In this document: positions 25,923 through 34,268 of the stretch, piece by piece
Layout of the letters: every line of letters begins with the position of its first letter
Numbering within the stretch: the stretch's first letter is position 1
DNA from: SP5GCR1 sp965199685
GTDB lineage: Bacteria; Pseudomonadota; Gammaproteobacteria; Poriferisulfidales; Oxydemutatoraceae
Assembly: GCA_965199685.1 (NCBI GenBank)
Contig: OZ241323.1
Span: 1,488,001 to 1,552,000, forward strand
Length of the DNA: 64,000 nucleotides
Direction of reading: 5' to 3'
Notes under the pieces: model-generated
Database searches by the model: none
Seen by the model: the letters and a program-made list of their open reading frames with translations, nothing else
What the model was told of the DNA's origin: nothing
Translations under genes and position numbers: made by a program

Positions 25923-27776
25923 CTAAAAGGTATTCGGGCTGCTGACCGGGTCAGCGATTTCTTCTTCTTCAAATAGATATTCGTCTTCTTTGCGGCCGCG
26001 TATATAATCGCCAGTGATCATTTGCCTATAGGTTGCCCCAGGACTAACCATCGGATAGACACCGGCATCTTGATCTATGATAACTTCTAAAAATGCAGGT
26101 GTCTTTGCCTCTACGAATTCCTTGATATAGGTTGTCAATTGTTCTCGTTTGTCAATGCGTTTGGCGAACGGAAAACCGTCTGCTTTGGCTGCTCGTACAA
26201 AGTCTTTACGAAATAAAGATTTATCGCTTCCCGAAAAGCGATTTTTGAAGAAGGTCTTCTGCCATTGTCGTACCATGCCGTCGCCGTAGTTATTGAGCAG
26301 TAGTATTTTCACCGGCAAGTCATAGGTGATAACCGTTTCCAACTCGCCTATGTTCATTCTCAAGCTGCCGTCGCCGTCTATGTCGCAGACTATTTTATCG
26401 GGACAAGCGAATTGTGCACCTATTGCGGCCGGCAAACCAAAGCCCATCGTTCCCATAGACCCCGAAGTTAGCCAACTTCTGGGATGCTTATAATCTAGAT
26501 ATTGTGCCGCCCACATTTGATGTTGTCCCACACCAGTCGTGATGATCGCTTCACCACAGGTTAACTCGCTTAATATCTCTAGTACTTCGTAGGGTTGTAC
26601 CAGTTTGCTATTGTGGTCGTAGTCAAGTTTATGCTTTTGTTTTAGGCGGGCAATATGTTCGTGCCATTCGCTATAATCTTTGCAAAAGCCGTTGTCGTAC
26701 TTCATTAGATCGGATAACACGGTGCGTGCATCGCCATTGTGAGACCAATCCGCCGCCATGACCTTATTAATTTCGGCGGTGTCTATATCAATGTGGAGTA
26801 TTGCTTTTGCCGAGGGTGCAAAAGCATCCGGGCGACCGGCGACCCGATCATCAAAACGGGCACCGACTGCAATTATTAGATCGCAGTCTTCAACCGCATA
26901 ATTTGCATAAGCGGTGCCGTGCATGCCTAGCATGTGCAGACTGAGCTCTTCGGTAGTATCTACCGAACCAATGCCCATTAAAGTGGTCACTACCGGAATA
27001 CGATAGCGTTTTACAAAAGCCCGCAAAACCTCCGATGCATTGGAGTTTATAATGCCGCCTCCCACATAGAGTAAAGGATGCTTGGATGCGTCTAGGTAAG
27101 AGAAAAATTTCTGGACATGTTGTGGTTGTATCCGGTTTTGCATGACTTTATCTATTCTGGCTTTGTAGCCGGGTAAATTTAACTTGACATTACCGTCGTA
27201 GAATCCGTGCCAATTTTGTATGTCTTTGGGGATATCAACCACCACCGGTCCGGGACGACCGCTTCCAGCAATCTCAAAGGCGGATCTAATAGTCGCCTCT
27301 AATTTTTCGGGGTCAGTTACAAGCAATACATGCTTGGCGCACGACGACATGATATTGACGATAGGTGCTTCTTGAAAAGCATCGGTTCCCATCGCCGCGG
27401 TCGGTACTTGTCCGCAGATGAGCACCATAGGCACGGAATCCGCAAAAGAATCTCGTATCGGAGTCACGCTGTTGGTTGCGCCAGGACCTGAGGTTACCAA
27501 CGCAACACCTGGTCGCCCGCTTGCGCGTGCATAACCTGCCGCCATAAAACCTGCACCTTGCTCGTTGGCAGGAACGATTAGGTTGATCGGGTCGCGCCCT
27601 TGATTTTTGCGGTGCGCCTCGTTATAGAGAAATATCGCATCGTAAGTCGGCAATATTGCTCCGCCGCTATATCCAAAAATCGTATCCACACCCATATCGG
27701 CAAGTGTCCGAATAATAATTTCGGCACCTGAAAATTTGGGTTTCTCTTCCATTTGGGTTTCGGTTTTTGAGTCCAT
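25923..27776 (-). CDS. ilvB: Acetolactate synthase large subunit
   Basis: ThDP enzyme making acetolactate or acetohydroxybutyrate for branched-chain amino acid synthesis. It is 617 aa, with an N-terminal extension and C-terminal acidic tail (EDEYLFEEEEIADP) compared with typical ~570-aa proteins. The glutamate-containing motif is VPANEQGAGFMAAGYARASG (about 69-88). The ThDP motif is GDGSLRMNIGELETV near 468-482, with a following NNYGDGMVRQWQ. The regulatory subunit gene (ilvN/ilvH), usually just downstream, is not in the window; downstream are repeats and sulfotransferases. Confidence 0.92.
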   Translation of the reverse strand: MDSKTETQMEEKPKFSGAEIIIRTLADMGVDTIFGYSGGAILPTYDAIFLYNEAHRKNQGRDPINLIVPANEQGAGFMAAGYARASGRPGVALVTSGPGATNSVTPIRDSFADSVPMVLICGQVPTAAMGTDAFQEAPIVNIMSSCAKHVLLVTDPEKLEATIRSAFEIAGSGRPGPVVVDIPKDIQNWHGFYDGNVKLNLPGYKARIDKVMQNRIQPQHVQKFFSYLDASKHPLLYVGGGIINSNASEVLRAFVKRYRIPVVTTLMGIGSVDTTEELSLHMLGMHGTAYANYAVEDCDLIIAVGARFDDRVAGRPDAFAPSAKAILHIDIDTAEINKVMAADWSHNGDARTVLSDLMKYDNGFCKDYSEWHEHIARLKQKHKLDYDHNSKLVQPYEVLEILSELTCGEAIITTGVGQHQMWAAQYLDYKHPRSWLTSGSMGTMGFGLPAAIGAQFACPDKIVCDIDGDGSLRMNIGELETVITYDLPVKILLLNNYGDGMVRQWQKTFFKNRFSGSDKSLFRKDFVRAAKADGFPFAKRIDKREQLTTYIKEFVEAKTPAFLEVIIDQDAGVYPMVSPGATYRQMITGDYIRGRKEDEYLFEEEEIADPVSSPNTF

Positions 27777-27795
27777 AGCAGTGATTACATATTTT

Positions 27796-27824
27796 ATAAT
27801 AATGCCATAATTTAATTATGGCAA
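27796..27824 (-). promoter_or_regulatory. Putative ilvB promoter with 19-bp palindrome
   Basis: On the minus strand TTGCCA (27824-27819) and TATTAT (27801-27796) are 17 bp apart, 20 bp before the ilvB ATG. A perfect palindrome GCCATAATTTAATTATGGC (27804-27822) covers the spacer and part of the -35 box, a position where a dimeric repressor could block transcription. No regulator is assigned. Confidence 0.5.
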
Positions 27825-27827
27825 GAG

Positions 27828-29327
27828 TTATAACATTCCATCGCTCCAGAAATACATCACCAGGGTGACCACAACTATGGCGAAAAGGTTAATAACTGAC
27901 CCGGCTTTAACCATATCTCTGATTTTTAGATAACCCGACCCTAGAACAATCGCATTGGGTAGAGTCGCAATCGGCATCATGAAGGCACAGCTGGCACCGA
28001 CTGCGGTTGCGGTAATCGCCAGTATCGGGTCAATGCCCAAAGTGATGGCTAAAGTAGAAATAATCGGTGCTAAAGTCGCAGTTGTTGCGGTATTAGAAGT
28101 AACCTCAGTCAATAAAACGACCAAAGCGACGATCGTGAACATAATTAAAAGATCCGGCAATCCGACCAACCCGGTAAGCTGTCCTCCAATAATCACATCA
28201 ACTTGATATGTTTTGATCGCCTGTGCCAATGCCAGACCACCTCCGAATAGAAAGATGATATGCCAAGGTAATTTCTTAGCAGTGTCCCAATCTAGAGTAG
28301 GCTGTTTTTTGCCGGCGGGTAAAACAAATAGCAGGATTGCCGCAAGCAATGCGATGCCGGCATCGGATAAACCGGAAAAAGGTCTGATGATGCCCGAATC
28401 GGTGACAAAGCTCAATGCTTGTATATGCGTTCTGCCTAGCCACAAAGTTACAGCCAATACGAAGACTGCCAGTGTGATTTTGCCACCGCGAGCTAAGGGC
28501 GGCAACCGTGTATATTGATCGCGCAGCAATTCCCGCCCCCCGGCAATCGCTTGACCAGAAACTGGAAAAATAAAATAGGTCAATAATAACCAAGTGAGCG
28601 GTAGCATAACCAAGACCACTGGTAATACCGCAATGCTCCAGTCAGCAAAAGCGATTTCATAGTCCATCATATTGTCTGCAAAACCGACGACAAAAGCATT
28701 CGGAGGCGTTCCCACTATTGTGGAAATACCGCCGATATTGCAAGCATAGGCGATGCTGAGCATTAAACCAATAGAAAAATTGCGCTGTAAATTGTCGTTT
28801 TCTGCTGGGTGTTGCTTCTCCAGCAATGCAATGACGGTCAATGCGATAGGCACCATCATCGCAGCGGTTGCCGAATTTGAAATGAACGCACTCAACACCG
28901 CACATAACAGCATAAACCCCAAAATCAAGGTTCTAGGCCGGCTACCTATATTTGATAAAATCAGTAGGGCGATGCGCTTATCTACATGCCACCGTTGCAG
29001 CGATAAGCCAATCAAAAATCCGCCTATCAGTAGAAAAATTACTGGAGAACTATAGGCTTGGGCAACGGTTTTGATCTCGCTCGGCGTTAATAACGGGAAC
29101 AACAATAACGGAAGTAGACCGACAACGGCAATATGTATCGCTTCCAAAACCCACCATACGATCATCCATATCGCAAGTGCCACGATTACTTTGGCAGGAT
29201 CTGTAAAAACCGTTTGCACACCGTTTATATCGTTGTAGGTGTCGGGCAACAGTAAGTACACAATCACAGCCAACACCGGCCCAAGTACTAAGGCTTTGAG
29301 CTTGTGCGGGCTAGTCACACTACTCAC
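27828..29327 (-). CDS. DASS/SLC13 family anion transporter
   Basis: Sodium- or proton-coupled importer for dicarboxylates, or sulfate in some members. It is 499 aa with about 11-13 membrane segments. Two SNT-type substrate and Na+ motifs are visible: SNSATAAMMVPIAL (about 150-163) and TSNTATTATLAPI near 409-421, in inverted-repeat halves. IVGTPPNAF (about 205-213) is also typical. Given the sulfur metabolism genes and sulfotransferases, sulfate is a possible substrate, but the motifs do not discriminate. It lies between htpX (7 bp upstream) and ilvB. Confidence 0.85.
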   Translation of the reverse strand: MSSVTSPHKLKALVLGPVLAVIVYLLLPDTYNDINGVQTVFTDPAKVIVALAIWMIVWWVLEAIHIAVVGLLPLLLFPLLTPSEIKTVAQAYSSPVIFLLIGGFLIGLSLQRWHVDKRIALLILSNIGSRPRTLILGFMLLCAVLSAFISNSATAAMMVPIALTVIALLEKQHPAENDNLQRNFSIGLMLSIAYACNIGGISTIVGTPPNAFVVGFADNMMDYEIAFADWSIAVLPVVLVMLPLTWLLLTYFIFPVSGQAIAGGRELLRDQYTRLPPLARGGKITLAVFVLAVTLWLGRTHIQALSFVTDSGIIRPFSGLSDAGIALLAAILLFVLPAGKKQPTLDWDTAKKLPWHIIFLFGGGLALAQAIKTYQVDVIIGGQLTGLVGLPDLLIMFTIVALVVLLTEVTSNTATTATLAPIISTLAITLGIDPILAITATAVGASCAFMMPIATLPNAIVLGSGYLKIRDMVKAGSVINLFAIVVVTLVMYFWSDGML

Positions 29328-29334
29328 TATTGGT

Positions 29335-30222
29335 TTATAGTTCGGTGTTCTCTAATGCAGAAATTCTATCTTCTATTGGCGGATGGCTACTGAACAAACG
29401 ACGAGATAGAGAACCGCCTACATTGCCGGAAATACCAAAAGCTGCCATTTCCTTAGGCAGGTCTTTGGCTTCACTTTTTGATTGTAGCCGCTTCAATGCC
29501 GCAATCATCTTGTCTTTACCTGCCAATTCGGCACCACCGTAATCGGCGATAAATTCACGACGGCGGGAGAACCACATAACGACGATACTCGCCAGCACAC
29601 CCAAAACCATCTGTGCAAACAGGACGGTCATAAAATAACCGAAACTATAACTATTAGATCTGAGTATTACCCTGTCAACGATATGCCCTATGATGCGAGA
29701 GAAAAAAATTACAAAGGTATTCAGAACACCTTGAATCAAAGTCAAAGTAACCATATCACCGTTGGCAACATGGCTGACTTCGTGCCCGAGCACCGCCTCA
29801 ACTTCGTCAGCATCCATGCTCATCAACAAGCCCGTACTAACTGCCACCAAAGCATTATTACGCGACATGCCAGTGGCAAACGCATTGGGTTGAGGTGAAT
29901 CAAAAATGCCGACTTCAGGCATACCGATATCGGCTTTTTCGGCTTGTGCGGCAACGGTATCAAGCAACCATTTCTCGTTTCTGTTGCTTGGCTCTTCTAT
30001 GATTTGTACTCCCATCGTACGCTTCGCTATGGTTTTAGACAACGCAAGTGATATCAGCGACCCGGCAAAACCAAAAACGAAGGAGATGAGCAGCAAACCG
30101 CCAACATTGAGACCGCTACCGCTGGAACTCAGCCAGTCTCCTACACCGAATAACTGCAAAACGATGTTCAGAACGAACAAAATAGCTAGGTTAGTACCTA
30201 CCAGTAAAAATATTCTTTGCAT
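29335..30222 (-). CDS. htpX: HtpX, membrane zinc metalloprotease
   Basis: Inner-membrane protease acting with FtsH in membrane protein quality control. It is 295 aa with two N-terminal membrane segments (about 4-24 and 36-58) and two more after the catalytic site (about 158-178 and 195-215). The zinc motif is HEVSH within AVLGHEVSHVANGD near 144-157; the third ligand Glu lies in EFIADYGGAEL near 226-236. The DASS transporter begins 7 bp after its stop. Confidence 0.94.
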   Translation of the reverse strand: MQRIFLLVGTNLAILFVLNIVLQLFGVGDWLSSSGSGLNVGGLLLISFVFGFAGSLISLALSKTIAKRTMGVQIIEEPSNRNEKWLLDTVAAQAEKADIGMPEVGIFDSPQPNAFATGMSRNNALVAVSTGLLMSMDADEVEAVLGHEVSHVANGDMVTLTLIQGVLNTFVIFFSRIIGHIVDRVILRSNSYSFGYFMTVLFAQMVLGVLASIVVMWFSRRREFIADYGGAELAGKDKMIAALKRLQSKSEAKDLPKEMAAFGISGNVGGSLSRRLFSSHPPIEDRISALENTEL

Positions 30223-30307
30223 TAGCTTGTCCTCATATTAGGTGTTGATACGACAAAACGGATATGTCGTATATTCATTCGCTTATTATACATAGGCGAG
30301 GAAATAC

Positions 30308-31222
30308 TTAGTAGCTGGGTGCCGGAGAAACACTTTGTTCTCGCTTTTGCTCTCGTTTTTTGACGATTGAGTCGGCAATTTCACGAACCGTCATCTCTAG
30401 CCAACGGGCAGCAGGCTTATTTTTTTCATAATCTGCTTCCTCCATATTATTGATACGCCCGTCCCTACGCAACTGGAATGCGTCCTTGTATTTCTTTTTG
30501 CTGTGCGGATTATAAACGCCTAAGGTTCTGCCACCACTTTTGTTGATGACCGAAAATACCGGCACATCGCTAGGCCCGTCGGCAATATAAATCATATGTT
30601 CTATAGGTACGCGGCGTTGATCCTCTTTAATAGAGTCGTTGACCCGAATGTTGCTGTCTTTGTTTACACCTTTGTTGATTTCAAAAATCGCTCGCGTTTT
30701 AGTCGTGTCATCCAATACATAAATAACACGCTCTATACAACCTTGATCATTTTCAACAAACTCACAACCCCATATATCCGTCAAGCTGGATGCTACATCG
30801 CTCCCTTCAATTAGTTTTTTAAGCCCGGTGCTAACCACATAATGTTCAAGGCTCAAGTCATAATTTGAATACCGCGATTCTTTGACTATCTTTTTGAGGT
30901 TTTTCAGAAGCTCAACCAACCCCGGATAGAATTCAATACCCTTGCCCAGCTTTTTGAGTTGCGCATTGGACAGATTTTTGAATTTACCTTGCTGCACATA
31001 GTCTAAAATATGATTTAGATACACCAATGTGTTGGACACTTGGTTGCAACCTTTAGTTTGGTATTCGGTAGGTAATCGATTGACTTCATCCCAAAAAACC
31101 TTGCTGTCCTGACCATAAGCATCAAACAATACCTTTTGCATAGGTTCAGGTGTCATCGTCTCGTCGAAATCCCAAATGATTGCAATGATGTTTTGCGGGA
31201 ATAGCTGGAATTTATTCTCCAT
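30308..31222 (-). CDS. HAD-superfamily phosphatase-like protein
   Basis: The product is 304 aa from the ATG at 31222; a longer frame upstream runs through repeat DNA and is unlikely to be coding. HAD motif I is WDFDETMTP (about 17-25), with both Asp residues. Motif II is probably in HYVVSTGLKKLI and motif III/IV is MIYIADGPSDVPVF near 213-226. A large cap insert lies between motifs I and II. The C-terminus is charged (VKKREQKREQ). TATAAT at 31238-31233 is 10 bp before the ATG and no Shine-Dalgarno is evident, so the mRNA may be nearly leaderless. The substrate is unknown. Confidence 0.72.
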   Translation of the reverse strand: MENKFQLFPQNIIAIIWDFDETMTPEPMQKVLFDAYGQDSKVFWDEVNRLPTEYQTKGCNQVSNTLVYLNHILDYVQQGKFKNLSNAQLKKLGKGIEFYPGLVELLKNLKKIVKESRYSNYDLSLEHYVVSTGLKKLIEGSDVASSLTDIWGCEFVENDQGCIERVIYVLDDTTKTRAIFEINKGVNKDSNIRVNDSIKEDQRRVPIEHMIYIADGPSDVPVFSVINKSGGRTLGVYNPHSKKKYKDAFQLRRDGRINNMEEADYEKNKPAARWLEMTVREIADSIVKKREQKREQSVSPAPSY

Positions 31223-31248
31223 AGTGTCAGTTATTATAATAGATAAAT

Positions 31249-31520
31249 GGGGCTGTTGAAAAAGTGGCATTCCTCTCCTTTGGAGGGGTGGCAGACGAAG
31301 TCTGAAGGGGTGGTGTTTTGTGCACCCACTATTTAGGACAAGTCTTAGCTTGTCCGACCTACATACCCATGCTAAGGTTCTGCACAATGTTACGCCGTTT
31401 GTCTTTGCTATTCGTGTTATTTCTAACAGCCATAAATAGCTAAATTTTGTATAACCTAACGTTCCTTGTGCTACTGCAACAAGGAACGGTTATTTGCAAC
31501 AAACGGCGGTTATATTTTGT
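31249..31520 (+). repeat. Long mosaic hairpin repeat with nested hairpin
   Basis: Begins with the terminal repeat GGGGCTGTTGAAAAA (31249), then a CTCTCC/GGAGGGG hairpin, a CAGAC/GTCTG hairpin, the GGACAAG/CTTGTCC hairpin (31332 region), the link GCTAAGGTTCTGCACAATG and the outer GCCGTTTGT arm (31394-31402). A nested CGTTCCTTGT/ACAAGGAACG hairpin (31460-31488) occupies its loop before the right arm ACAAACGGC (31499-31507). The right terminal repeat is missing. It fills the gap between the HAD gene and the sulfotransferase at 31582. Confidence 0.8.
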
Positions 31521-31581
31521 GTGGATGCTATAATGTACATTGAACTTTAGGGTTCTCAACTAGACACTACCGCTCAACAAA

Positions 31582-32406
31582 ATGGCACTAGGAAAATCAC
31601 AAACATCGCAGCAATCCGAAACGGAATTATCTCAATATCAAAAGTATCTTAAAAACGTACGCGGGGCTGTTTTTACCGTAGGTTTTAATAGAAGCGGTTC
31701 ATCTTTAATCGGCGATTTACTAAGCGCACATCCTAATATCGTTATGGATAACGAATCAGGAATAATTAGAAAATATGTGAATGGGGAATTTACCTCGCGT
31801 GAATCTTTGCTTTCTTTTATCATCAAACACGATATGGACAGAGCATACAAAAAAAACTATATTGTCGGACAATATCAACATCACTACGATGGCAATATAG
31901 AGATAATAGGTGATAAACATTCTCCAAATAATACTGTGTTTTTGACGAAGACCGAATCCAATACGCTAGAAGAACTTGAAAAATTCATCAAACTGCCGAT
32001 TAAATTGCTGTTTAATGTTAGAAATCCTTACGATATGGTCGCCTCAATGGTCAAGGCTATTTGGGATGGCAAGGAGAGCCAAGACGAAAAAATCAAAGAA
32101 GCAATTTCATTTTTTACACGCCGTAGCGAAGACAATATGAAATTAATTGACCAAGTATCTGCCGACCGGATTTTTATGATTCGTCTTGAAGATTTTATAG
32201 TCTCACCCAAAAGAATGCTGTCAGATATATGCAACTTTTTGGGTGTTGCTAAAGCACCCGAATATCTTGCCAGCTGTACAGAAGTAACATACAAAATGCC
32301 TAATAGGAGCCGCAACACATTAAACTGGAACAAAGTATACGAAAGAGAAGTAGACGCATTAATAGAAAAATATAAATTCTTCAACGGCTATAGTCGAGAT
32401 GCTTAA
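31582..32406 (+). CDS. Sulfotransferase, plus-strand pair, copy 1
   Basis: PAPS-dependent sulfotransferase of 274 aa, shorter than the minus-strand array members. The 5'-PSB is TVGFNRSGSSLIGDLLSAHP (about 32-51) and the 3'-PB is VRNPYDMVASMVKAI near 147-161. The ending FFNGYSRDA and motifs RIFMIRLEDFI and ISFFTRR correspond to positions in the array proteins (FFSGYDWES, DIFVSKHEEMV), so both groups share an ancestor. A TATAAT (31530 region) lies about 45 bp upstream. The acceptor is unknown. Confidence 0.75.
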   Translation: MALGKSQTSQQSETELSQYQKYLKNVRGAVFTVGFNRSGSSLIGDLLSAHPNIVMDNESGIIRKYVNGEFTSRESLLSFIIKHDMDRAYKKNYIVGQYQHHYDGNIEIIGDKHSPNNTVFLTKTESNTLEELEKFIKLPIKLLFNVRNPYDMVASMVKAIWDGKESQDEKIKEAISFFTRRSEDNMKLIDQVSADRIFMIRLEDFIVSPKRMLSDICNFLGVAKAPEYLASCTEVTYKMPNRSRNTLNWNKVYEREVDALIEKYKFFNGYSRDA

Positions 32407-32611
32407 AACCCATCAGATCACCTTTGAAAACATGATGAAAGTGCGCGTCAAATGTTATCTCTTTCCCCAATTCCGCAAATGGCACATTTAATGTTCGTTG
32501 GTCTAACGCATTCTAAATTGATGAGGAAACGGTTAATGCAACATCCTTCTCCAGTGCTATAATGCAGAACTTATTTTAAGGTTTTCAACTAGACATTATC
32601 GTTTCAACACT

Positions 32612-33436
32612 ATGGCATCGGAAAAACCACAAACATTGCAACAATCCGAAACGGAATTATCTCAATATCAAAAGTATATTAAAAATGTACGCAGGGCTGT
32701 ATTCACTGTAGGTTTTAATAGAAGCGGTTCATCTTTAATCTGCCGTTTACTGAGCGCACACCGTAATATCGTTATAGACAACGAATCAGGAGTAATTAGA
32801 AGATATATGAACGGGGAATTCACCTCGCGTGAATCTTTGCTTTCTTTTATTATCAAACACGATATGGACAGAGGAAATAAAAAAAACTATGTTGCCGGAC
32901 AATATCAACAGCATTACGATTGTAATATAGAGGTAGTAGGTGATAAACACTCTCCAAATAATACCGTGTCTTTGACGAATACTGCATCCAATACACTAGA
33001 AGAGCTTGAAAAATTTATTAAACTGCCGATTAAACTGCTGTTTAATGTGCGAAATCCTTACGACATGGTCGCTTCAATGGTCAATTCTATTCCTGATTGG
33101 AGACAAAGTCAGAGTGAAAAAATCAAAGAAGCAATTTCATTTTTTACACACCGTAGCGCAGACAACATGAAACTAATTGACCGAGTATCCGCTGATCGGA
33201 TTTTTATGATCCGTCTTGAAGATTTTATAGCCTCACCCGAAAGAATGCTCTCGGATATATGCGACTTTTTGAGCATTGCTAAAACACCTGAATATCTCTC
33301 CGGCTGCGCAGCAGTGACGTACAAAGTGCCCAAAAGAAGTCGTGATACATTAGACTGGGACGAAGAACACCAAAAAAAAATAGATGCATTAATAGAAAAA
33401 TACGAATTCTTTAACGGCTATAGTCGGGATACTTAA
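32612..33436 (+). CDS. Sulfotransferase, plus-strand pair, copy 2
   Basis: Close duplicate of the preceding gene, also 274 aa, with TVGFNRSGSSLICRLLSAHR and VRNPYDMVASMVNSI. Differences cluster in the residues following the 5'-PSB and in the last 40 residues. About 50 bp upstream of the ATG are also shared (GCTATAATG, then TTCAACTAGACA), so the duplication included the promoter and each copy can be transcribed alone. The 205-bp gap between the copies holds no gene. Confidence 0.75.
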   Translation: MASEKPQTLQQSETELSQYQKYIKNVRRAVFTVGFNRSGSSLICRLLSAHRNIVIDNESGVIRRYMNGEFTSRESLLSFIIKHDMDRGNKKNYVAGQYQQHYDCNIEVVGDKHSPNNTVSLTNTASNTLEELEKFIKLPIKLLFNVRNPYDMVASMVNSIPDWRQSQSEKIKEAISFFTHRSADNMKLIDRVSADRIFMIRLEDFIASPERMLSDICDFLSIAKTPEYLSGCAAVTYKVPKRSRDTLDWDEEHQKKIDALIEKYEFFNGYSRDT

Positions 33437-33468
33437 GACCAATCTCGAATATCTTTTCAGAAAACACA

Positions 33469-33885
33469 ATGAAAGTGCGCGTCAAATGGATGAACCCTAT
33501 GTCTTTTGTTGCAGAAACCGGTTCCGGACATAGCGTGCTGATGGATGGTGCGCCGGAAGCAGGCGGGCGCAATCTAGCTGCAAGACCTATGGAGATGGTA
33601 CTGGTAGGATTAGGCGGATGCAGCAGTTTTGATATAGTCAAGCTATTAAAAAATGCTGGACAAAAAGTATACGGTGTGGAAATAGCATTAGATGCCGAAC
33701 GAGCGGATAGCGAGCCTGCCGTTTTCATTCGTATCAACGGACATTTCACGGTGCGCGGTCGCCAACTTGATAAAAATATCGTCGCACAAGCAGTTAAAGA
33801 CTCTGCCGAAAAACATTCGTCGGTTTCCAAGATGTTGGAGCGCACTGCCGAAATTAATTACAGCTACGAAATTATAGAAGAATGA
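33469..33885 (+). CDS. OsmC/YhfA family protein
   Basis: OsmC-fold proteins are thiol-dependent peroxidases; the YhfA branch has less certain function. It is 138 aa with RPMEMVLVGLGGCSSFDIV (about 39-57), containing the single cysteine of the protein. The second position, Cys in most homologues (EKYCSVS-like), is Ser here (EKHSSVSKML near 113-122), so the normal two-cysteine mechanism is not available. The VOC gene starts inside its stop (4-nt overlap), and bioA overlaps that gene in turn. Confidence 0.82.
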   Translation: MKVRVKWMNPMSFVAETGSGHSVLMDGAPEAGGRNLAARPMEMVLVGLGGCSSFDIVKLLKNAGQKVYGVEIALDAERADSEPAVFIRINGHFTVRGRQLDKNIVAQAVKDSAEKHSSVSKMLERTAEINYSYEIIEE

Positions 33886-34268
33886 AACCACCGAAGGCCA
33901 TAGGTTTGTGCCATGTTGCACTAAAAGTGCAAAACATAGAAATTTGCAAACGTTTTTATGTAGATCTACTCGGCTACACAGTTGAATGGCACCCCGATTC
34001 AGATAATCTATATCTGAGTTCAGGACGGGATAATTTAGCATTACATCGGGTTGACGATATCGAAGGCACAGGTGCTCTAGACCATATCGGTATCGTATTG
34101 AAACAAGCCGAAGATGTAGACCTCTGGCATGAGTTCTTATTACAACATAATGTGAAAATAGATAAGCCACCGAGAACCCATCGCGACAATGCGCGCAGTT
34201 TTTATTGCTTTGACCCCGAAGGCAACCGTGTACAAATAATCTATCATCCACCCATCGCAAAAGTATGA
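33882..34268 (+). CDS. VOC/glyoxalase-family protein
   Basis: Vicinal oxygen chelate fold of 128 aa made of two beta-alpha-beta-beta-beta modules. Candidate metal ligands are His in GLCHVALKV (about 8-16), His in LDHIGIVL (about 66-73) and Glu in DPEGNRVQIIYHPP near 112-125. This pattern fits lactoylglutathione lyase-like, fosfomycin-resistance-like and dioxygenase members alike, so the reaction cannot be named. It overlaps its neighbours OsmC and bioA by 4 nt on each side. Confidence 0.82.
   Translation: MKPPKAIGLCHVALKVQNIEICKRFYVDLLGYTVEWHPDSDNLYLSSGRDNLALHRVDDIEGTGALDHIGIVLKQAEDVDLWHEFLLQHNVKIDKPPRTHRDNARSFYCFDPEGNRVQIIYHPPIAKV

Noticed and set aside
31223..31387. Longer N-terminus (55 extra codons) of the HAD protein
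   Set aside because: The extra codons lie in the repeat element, and the HAD fold begins right after the ATG at 31222.
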